Shown here in pieces: positions 22,228 through 26,755 of a stretch of DNA of 26,755 bases. This DNA is from HO2-45-28 sp964574495 (GTDB taxonomy: Bacteria; Patescibacteriota; Minisyncoccia; HO2-45-28). The position numbers and the translations under genes were made by a program. Numbering within the stretch: position 1 is the stretch's first letter; each line of letters begins with the position of its first letter. The stretch spans positions 1 through 26,755 of the forward strand of contig CAZNNT010000009.1 in the NCBI GenBank assembly GCA_964574495.1, in the 5' to 3' direction. Below the pieces are notes generated by a model. It did no database searches. It had not been told where the DNA came from and was given only the letters and a program-made list of their open reading frames with translations.

Positions 22228-23088
22228 TTCTTATGAAATAAGCCGCCCATATTTTTAATCTTTCCTGCAAGTTCCAAAAGCGTTAACTCCTGATTGAGTT
22301 TAGACGGATCAAGCCCGCTTTTTTTCAGCATTGAATCCGTGTCGGACGGCTTTTCCAGCAAGTCCAATAAATATTGGGCGGTGTCGGTCATTTTGTCAAG
22401 TCCTGATTCGCGCGGCTTCATGCCCAGCATCTCCAAAACATCATCAGCCGAACGGATTACCGCCGCGCCCATTTTTAAAAGCATATTCGTGCCGTATGAA
22501 TTTAAAGAAGTAATCTCGCCCGGAACCGCGCCCACATCGCGATTGTAATCCAGCGNNNNNNNNNNTGGCGGTAATTAAAGCGCCGCTTTTCTCGGGGGCT
22601 TCCACCACTATAACCGCGCGGCTCAAACCGGCGATTATCCGATTTCTTTGGGGGAAAGTCCATTTGTCGGGAGGATAAGCCGGCGGGAACTCTGAAATAA
22701 CGGCTCCGTGCCCCGCGGCTATTTTTTGCGCCAAAATTTTATTTTGCAAAGGGTGAATATTTTTTACGCCCGACCCCAGAACCGCGATTGTTTTTCCGCC
22801 GGCATTCACCGCTCCCAGATGCGCCTGGCTGTCAATGCCCAGAGCCAAGCCGCTAACCACTAAAATACCGGCCGAAGCCAAATCAAAAGCAAGTTTATAA
22901 GATGTTTCCAAGCCGTAACGCGTGGCTCGACGAGTTCCGACTATGGCCACCGAGGGTAAAGAAAAATCAAGCTCTCCTAAATAATAAAGTTCTCGCGGCG
23001 GCTGCGGAATCTCGCTTAAATAAAGCGGGTAGTCCCGGCTGGTCAAACGGACGGACTTAACGCCGTCGACGCCCAATCGCTTAAACAT
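22224..23088 (-). CDS. dprA: DNA-processing protein DprA, interrupted by an assembly gap
   Basis: Rossmann-fold protein that loads RecA onto incoming single-stranded DNA during transformation. The N-terminal SAM domain of longer DprA proteins is absent; the protein begins just before the core. Core motifs: GTRRAT (51-56), SGLALGIDSQAH (79-90), WTFPQRNRIIAGLS, and SGALITA. Ten N (22556-22565) follow, then ALDYNRD, VPGEI and GTNMLLKMGA. The C-terminal region (about the last 70 residues) reads as the DprA winged helix (DLLEKPSDTD...). The ten N would break the frame; the family spacing between ITA and ALD predicts six missing bases, so the gene is probably intact. No ribosome site is evident; it starts nine bases after the response regulator stop, suggesting coupling. 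Confidence 0.9.
22556..22565. other. assembly gap inside dprA
   Basis: Ten N of nominal length. Alignment of the flanking DprA motifs suggests that the true gap is about six bases. Confidence 0.95.
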
Positions 23089-23097
23089 ACGGCTTTT

Positions 23098-23490
23098 TTA
23101 AATGTAAGATTCGCGTAAAACCGCTTTAACCCTTTCAACAACTTCTACGGGCGTAAGCTGGGCCTTGACCATATAGTCCTTGGCGCCGAGGGCTTTGGCC
23201 CGTTCCATGTCTTCGCGCTGTCCCAAATTAGAAAGGACAATTACCGGAATCGTGGCCGTAGCCGGATCTTTTTTCGCGGCTTCCAAAAAAGCAAACCCAT
23301 CCATGCCCGGAATAATAAGGTCAAGAATAATAATATCGGGTTTTTCGCTTTTGGTTTTTTTCAGCCCCTCTTCGCCTTCCACGGCTTCAGACACTCTGAA
23401 GCCCTCTTTTTTTAATTTCAAAACCATAAGATCGCGCAAAAATTTATCGTCCTCTATTATCAAAACCGATTTCGTTGATTCATTTTCCAT
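23098..23490 (-). CDS. single-domain response regulator (CheY-like receiver)
   Basis: 130 residues, one receiver domain and no output domain. The acidic pocket is E13-D14-D15, the phospho-acceptor is D57 in IIILDLIIPGMDG, the switch residue is S87 in VLSN, and K109 in YMVKA is the conserved lysine. No histidine kinase is nearby. Such stand-alone receivers act by binding partner proteins, so its target is unknown. There is no Shine-Dalgarno sequence; a TATAAT on the minus strand (23504-23499) places initiation near 23492, two bases before the ATG, so the message is nearly leaderless. It leads the dprA-topA-dehydrogenase cluster. Confidence 0.93.
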   Translation of the reverse strand: MENESTKSVLIIEDDKFLRDLMVLKLKKEGFRVSEAVEGEEGLKKTKSEKPDIIILDLIIPGMDGFAFLEAAKKDPATATIPVIVLSNLGQREDMERAKALGAKDYMVKAQLTPVEVVERVKAVLRESYI

Positions 23491-23526
23491 ATTCTTATAT
23501 TATAACATATAATCTAATCGTGATAA
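23484..23526. promoter_or_regulatory. overlapping divergent promoters for rel and the response regulator
   Basis: Plus strand: TATAAT at 23508-23513, with TTTCCA at 23484-23489 (18-base spacer), predicts initiation at G23520, the first base of the rel GTG. Minus strand: TATAAT at 23504-23499, with TTATCA at 23526-23521 (16-base spacer), predicts initiation near 23492. Each -35 box overlaps the start codon of the opposite gene, so the two promoters should exclude each other. Confidence 0.65.
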
Positions 23527-25268
23527 ACAAACGGGACTTTAACGGCAAAGATCTGGGATGGAGCGAGTATTCGGCATTGCTGGAAAGGTCCGGCGGACGA
23601 AGATTTTCAGCCGAAGATCTGAAAAAAATTGAGGCCTCTTTAAAATACGCGTGTTCGGCGCATCGCGGCCAAAAACGGCTCTCCGGCGAGCCGTATATCA
23701 ATCATGTCGTGGAAGTGTCTTTGGGCGTTGCGGCGCTGAAACTTGATGCCGACACAATCTCGGCCGCCCTTTTGCATGACACGATTGAAGATAATGTCGC
23801 GACTTTGCGCGACATCAAAAAAAATTTCGGAGACGAAGTGGCTTTTCTGGTAAGAGGCGTAACCAAAGTGGATAAGCTGAAATACCGGGGCGTGGAGCGC
23901 GCCGCCGAATCCATGCGGCGCATGTTTCTGGCGGTGGCCGAAGACATAAGAGTGGTGGTTCTAAAACTGGTTGACCGGCTCAACAATATGAAAACGCTCT
24001 TTGCCCTGCCGTCCGAAGAAAAACGGAAAAGAATCGCCGGTGAAACCTTGGAGATTTACGCTTCCATCGCGGATCGTCTCGGCATGGCGGAAATTAAAAA
24101 TGAACTGGAGGATCTGGCCTTCGGATATGTCTATCCTCAAGAATACGAATGGGTCAAAAAAGAGGTCGGGGAAAGAATTCCCGAAAGAGAAAGATATATT
24201 AAAAAAATAATACCGATTTTAAAAAAAGAGCTGGCGGCCGAAAACATAAAACCGCTGGAAATGGCCGCGCGCGCCAAACATTATTACAGCGCCTGGAAAA
24301 AACTTCTGCGCCGCGATATGGATTGGGACCGGGTCTTGGATTTGGTAGCCGTCCGGATTATCGTAAAAAATCTGGAGGACTGCTACTCAACCCTCGGCGC
24401 CATTCATAAATTATGGCGGCCCGTGCCCGGAAGAATAAAGGACTACATCGCTCTGCCCAAACCCAACGGCTATAAAAGTTTGCACACCACCGTATTCTGC
24501 CTTGACGGACGGCCGACGGAGTTTCAAATAAGAACGCGGGAAATGCACGAAGAAGCCGAGCGCGGAATCGCCGCCCACTGGTTCTGGGACGAAGCCGGAA
24601 AACCCAAGGGCGGCGCGGAATTGGGCGGAAAGAAATTTTCGTGGGTTAAACAACTGCAATCGTGGCAAAAAGAATTCAGTCGGGCACAAAGTTCCGAGGA
24701 ATTTTTGGAATCCTTGAAAATTGATTTTTTTAAAGACCGCATTTTCGTTCTGACTCCCAAAGGAGACGTTATAGACCTGCCGGAGGGCTCCACGCCCATT
24801 GATTTTGCTTATCATATTCATTCCGAAATAGGCAATCGCGCGTCTGGCGCGAAGGTGGACTCCAAAATGGTTCCGCTTTCAACCCCCCTTTCATCCGGCA
24901 ACACCGTGGAAATAATAATCAAAAAAAACAGGAAACCGTCAGCGGAATGGCTTAATTTCGTGAAGACCTCTTTGGCCAAAGGCCGCATTAAAAGAGAACT
25001 CGGCATATTCAGGCCGTCTCAAAAAAAGGACCAAGACCAAACCGAGCTTAACATAGTCGTAAAAAACCGGGTGGGTATTTTAAAAGACATCACCGAGGTG
25101 CTGGCTTCCTTTAAAATCAGCATAGAAAACATATCAAGCGCCGCCAAAGACGATAATTTTCCGTCCATCGCTTTAAAATTTCGGAGCAAAAATAACGAAC
25201 AACTGGAGCGCGTCAAAACCCGCCTGAAAAAAATAAAAGGCGTGCAATCGGTGGCGGAGAAAAATTAA
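23520..25268 (+). CDS. rel: bifunctional (p)ppGpp synthetase/hydrolase (RelA/SpoT family)
   Basis: 582 residues from the GTG at 23520. Makes and degrades the stringent-response alarmone (p)ppGpp. The HD hydrolase domain is intact, with HRGQ, the HDTIED box (H86, D87) and DRLNNMKTL. The synthetase domain has the G-loop segment GRIKDYIALPKPNGYKSLH (about 304-322) and QIRTREMH. A TGS domain (about 404-470) and a C-terminal ACT domain (about 508-580) follow; the zinc-finger/RRM region found between them in long Rel proteins is missing. A longer reading from TTG at 23475 is rejected because it spans the promoter. GTG coincides with the predicted +1, so the mRNA is probably leaderless. It ends at the 100-base gap, convergent with parB. 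Confidence 0.95.
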   Translation: MINKRDFNGKDLGWSEYSALLERSGGRRFSAEDLKKIEASLKYACSAHRGQKRLSGEPYINHVVEVSLGVAALKLDADTISAALLHDTIEDNVATLRDIKKNFGDEVAFLVRGVTKVDKLKYRGVERAAESMRRMFLAVAEDIRVVVLKLVDRLNNMKTLFALPSEEKRKRIAGETLEIYASIADRLGMAEIKNELEDLAFGYVYPQEYEWVKKEVGERIPERERYIKKIIPILKKELAAENIKPLEMAARAKHYYSAWKKLLRRDMDWDRVLDLVAVRIIVKNLEDCYSTLGAIHKLWRPVPGRIKDYIALPKPNGYKSLHTTVFCLDGRPTEFQIRTREMHEEAERGIAAHWFWDEAGKPKGGAELGGKKFSWVKQLQSWQKEFSRAQSSEEFLESLKIDFFKDRIFVLTPKGDVIDLPEGSTPIDFAYHIHSEIGNRASGAKVDSKMVPLSTPLSSGNTVEIIIKKNRKPSAEWLNFVKTSLAKGRIKRELGIFRPSQKKDQDQTELNIVVKNRVGILKDITEVLASFKISIENISSAAKDDNFPSIALKFRSKNNEQLERVKTRLKKIKGVQSVAEKN

Positions 25269-25368
25269 NNNNNNNNNNNNNNNNNNNNNNNNNNNNNNNN
25301 NNNNNNNNNNNNNNNNNNNNNNNNNNNNNNNNNNNNNNNNNNNNNNNNNNNNNNNNNNNNNNNNNNNN
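25269..25368. other. assembly gap (100 N)
   Basis: One hundred N of nominal length between the rel stop codon and the 3' end of parB. A gene such as parA could be hidden here if the true gap is large. Confidence 0.95.
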
Positions 25369-26393
25369 TTCAGGTCTTCGGGGCGGGCTTGAGCGGTCAT
25401 TATTTTTAATTCCGCTTCCGGCTCTTTAAAGGTCTCCAAGGAATCCTCGGCTAAAGAATCCGGCGCGGACGGTTCTTGAATTGCCTGTTGCGGCTCTTCT
25501 CGTTCCGAACGGCTTTGCGCGACCGGAGCGTTTAAAATTCTTTTTTCAGACGCGGCTCTTTGAGCTATAACTTGGCCTATTAAATTCTGCAATTCTTCTT
25601 CGGAGAAAAATTCAATGGAAATCTTTCCGCCGATGCCTTTCCTTTCTATATATACTCTGGTGCCAAGCGCCTCGCGCAAACGATCTTCAAGAGAACGGGT
25701 CTCGGCATCGGGAATACCGTCATGCTTTCTTACGCGATTAACCGCTATCCGGCGCGAGGCCCGCTCGGCGTCTCGCACCGAAAGCCGTTTGAAATAAATG
25801 TCGTTAAACAGGGCCTCCTGTTCTTCGGGACGTTCAACCAGCATCATAAGAGCTCTGGCGTGCCCTTCGCTCACTCGGCCGTCAATCAATGCTTTTTGTA
25901 TGTATTCGGGAAGAGTTAAAAGACGCAAAGTGTTGGCCACAAACTCGCGGCTTTTTCCGACTTTGATGCCGACATCGATTTGGCGCAATTTAAACTCGTC
26001 CATCAATTGCTTAAAAGCCGCGGCCCGCTCAATGGGGTTTAAATCCTCGCGCTGGACATTTTCAATCAAGGCCAGTTCTAATTTAACTTTGTCGGCCGGC
26101 TCGCTTCGTATTATTACGGGCACATGGTCAAGTCCGGCGATCTTGGCGGCTCGCAATCGCCGCTCGCCCGCAATCAATTCGTAATCAACCGCGATGCCCG
26201 TGGGGGCCTCCCGTTCCTCGCGCACCACCACCAATGGCTGAAGAATGCCGTATTGTTTGATTGATTCGGCAAGATCGTTGAGCTTTGCCTCATCAAATTC
26301 TCGCCTTGGCTGAAGAGGATTTGGCCTGATATTTTCGGTTTCAATCCAAAAAATGCTTTCGGACCTGTTTTCGTTTGATAAATTTTCGGGCAT
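25369..26393 (-). CDS. parB: chromosome partitioning protein ParB, 3' end lost in gap
   Basis: 341 residues visible. ParB/Spo0J CTPase-clamp proteins bind parS sites and work with ParA to segregate the chromosome origin. Motifs: NPLQPR (25-30), AGERRLRAAK (75-84, box II), ENVQREDLNPIE (111-122), and a helix-turn-helix at about 135-160 (RQIDVGIKVGKSREFVANTL). A dimerisation segment (about 240-275) follows and then an acidic, proline-rich tail that runs into the gap; little is probably missing. No Shine-Dalgarno sequence. TATAAA on the minus strand (26404-26399) ends five bases before the ATG, which would give a leaderless message, but the nearest -35 (TTGTCA, 26431-26426) has a poor 21-base spacer. 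No parS-like palindrome was found. Confidence 0.93.
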
Positions 26394-26485
26394 GGATATT
26401 TATAGATTAACAAACCAAAATTTTTTGACAATGGGTGGATAAATAGATAGATTTATCGTAGAAGTTTATGCCGCGGTGGCGGAAC

Positions 26486-26521
26486 CCCGCACCAGAGATT
26501 GCTTCGCAATCACGGTGCGGG
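26486..26521. repeat. nested hairpin repeat at the left break of the split tRNA
   Basis: CCCGCACC (26486-26493) pairs with GGTGCGGG (26514-26521); inside it GATTGC (26497-26502) pairs with GCAATC (26506-26511). It starts one base after the tRNA-Leu 5' fragment. Confidence 0.75.
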
Positions 26522-26553
26522 ACAGGCTGGCAGATTTATCCCGTATAGCTGGT

Positions 26554-26640
26554 GGCCGGGTGGCGGAATCGGCAGACGCGATGGACTCAAAATCCATTGG
26601 CCGCAAGGTCGTGAGGGTTCAAGTCCCTCCCCGGCCACCA
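26554..26640 (+). tRNA. tRNA-Leu (anticodon CAA)
   Basis: Acceptor GGCCGGG/CCCGGCC (26554-26560 with 26630-26636), anticodon stem ATGGA/TCCAT (26581-26585 with 26593-26597) around CTCAAAA, anticodon CAA at 26588-26590 reading UUG. It has a long leucine-type variable arm and a T arm GAGGG/CCCTC. The CCA end is encoded (26638-26640), unlike the arginine and isoleucine tRNAs here. It is flanked by a seven-base inverted pair, TCCCGTA (26539-26545) and TACGGGA (26645-26651). Confidence 0.95.
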
Positions 26641-26662
26641 CTTGTACGGGACGCACAGAACT

Positions 26663-26696
26663 CCCCATACCATCCGCCTCCGGCGGAGCTACGGGG
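26663..26696. repeat. nested hairpin repeat at the right break of the split tRNA
   Basis: CCCC (26663-26666) can pair with GGGG (26693-26696), enclosing TCCGCC/GGCGGA (26673-26678 with 26682-26687). The repeat abuts the tRNA-Leu 3' fragment. Confidence 0.6.
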
Positions 26697-26755
26697 CAGG
26701 CAAAATCCTGCGACCGCAAGGTCATGTGGGTTCAACTCCCACCCGCGGCACCAAG

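Larger units (their letters stand above)
26470..26753 (+). pseudogene. interrupted tRNA-Leu enclosing another tRNA-Leu
   Basis: Positions 26470-26484 read as the first 15 bases of a leucine tRNA (acceptor GCCGCGG, then TGGCGGAA as in the intact tRNA-Leu nearby). The matching end lies 210 bases away. It has an anticodon-arm 3' side with AAAATCCTGC (26702-26711), a leucine-type variable arm GACC-GCAA-GGTC (26712-26723), and a T arm GTGGG/CCCAC (26726-26742). Acceptor CCGCGGC (26743-26749), A and CCA follow. The acceptor halves pair perfectly. The D arm and part of the anticodon loop are not found. Hairpin repeats sit at both breakpoints. It is either a tRNA gene broken by insertion or one needing unusual processing. 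Confidence 0.6.

Noticed and set aside
23475..23519. Longer start (TTG at 23475) for rel
   Set aside because: The extension covers both -10 boxes and part of the response regulator, and adds residues unlike any Rel N-terminus.
26485..26700. Group I intron inside the split tRNA-Leu
   Set aside because: The insert lacks recognisable group I core elements, does not join at the anticodon loop, leaves the D arm missing, and carries a complete tRNA.
1..26755. CRISPR array or insertion sequence
   Set aside because: No regularly spaced direct repeats, no transposase-like ORF and no paired terminal repeats around an ORF were found.

Overview
The window looks like a piece of a Candidate Phyla Radiation (Patescibacteria, probably Parcubacteria-like) genome. 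That placement is an inference from the style of the genes (compact housekeeping proteins, Lon-like and FtsH proteases, tightly packed short transcription units, palindromic intergenic repeats, tRNAs with unusual anticodons), not from a marker phylogeny. Two N runs (22556-22565 and 25269-25368) show it is a scaffold.

Layout. 1-2178: tRNA-Arg(GCG) followed after two bases by recG. 2192-6235 (minus strand): a membrane glycosyltransferase and a Lon-like protease, each its own unit. 6335-6406: tRNA-Ile(UAU). 6468-12140 (minus): the centre of interest, a compact ubiquitin-like conjugation locus. In transcription order it holds an AAA+ ATPase with its own terminator, a 607-residue protein with an E2-like core, a JAMM metalloprotease, an E1-like adenylating enzyme, and a 99-residue beta-grasp protein whose Gly-Gly is masked by a five-residue tail. 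12209-13763 (plus): a short leader ORF coupled to a histidine phosphatase, then a cation-efflux protein with an altered metal site. 13827-15680 (minus): ftsH. 15681-15998: gene-free, with a composite inverted-repeat element. 15999-18802 (minus): three unrecognised genes, each with its own terminator or promoter; the middle one is strikingly GC-rich and sits behind a perfect consensus promoter. 18940-23490 (minus): a CheY-like regulator, dprA, topA and a leucine-dehydrogenase-family gene. 23520-25268 (plus): a bifunctional Rel (p)ppGpp enzyme, divergent from the regulator. 25369-26393 (minus): parB, cut by a gap. 26470-26753: an intact tRNA-Leu(CAA) nested inside a second, interrupted tRNA-Leu.

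How the parts may work together. The ubiquitin-like protein would be trimmed by the JAMM protease to expose Gly-Gly, adenylated by the E1, passed to the E2-like cysteine and attached to targets; the JAMM protein could also remove it. The neighbouring AAA+ ATPase could unfold modified substrates. A protease partner is not proven, but a Lon-like protease and FtsH are both close by. No RING-type E3 and no 20S proteasome subunit is visible.

Translation signals fall into two classes. Many genes have strong Shine-Dalgarno sites (the Ubl operon, Lon-like, leucine dehydrogenase). Others (recG, rel, the response regulator, possibly parB) appear to make leaderless or nearly leaderless messages.
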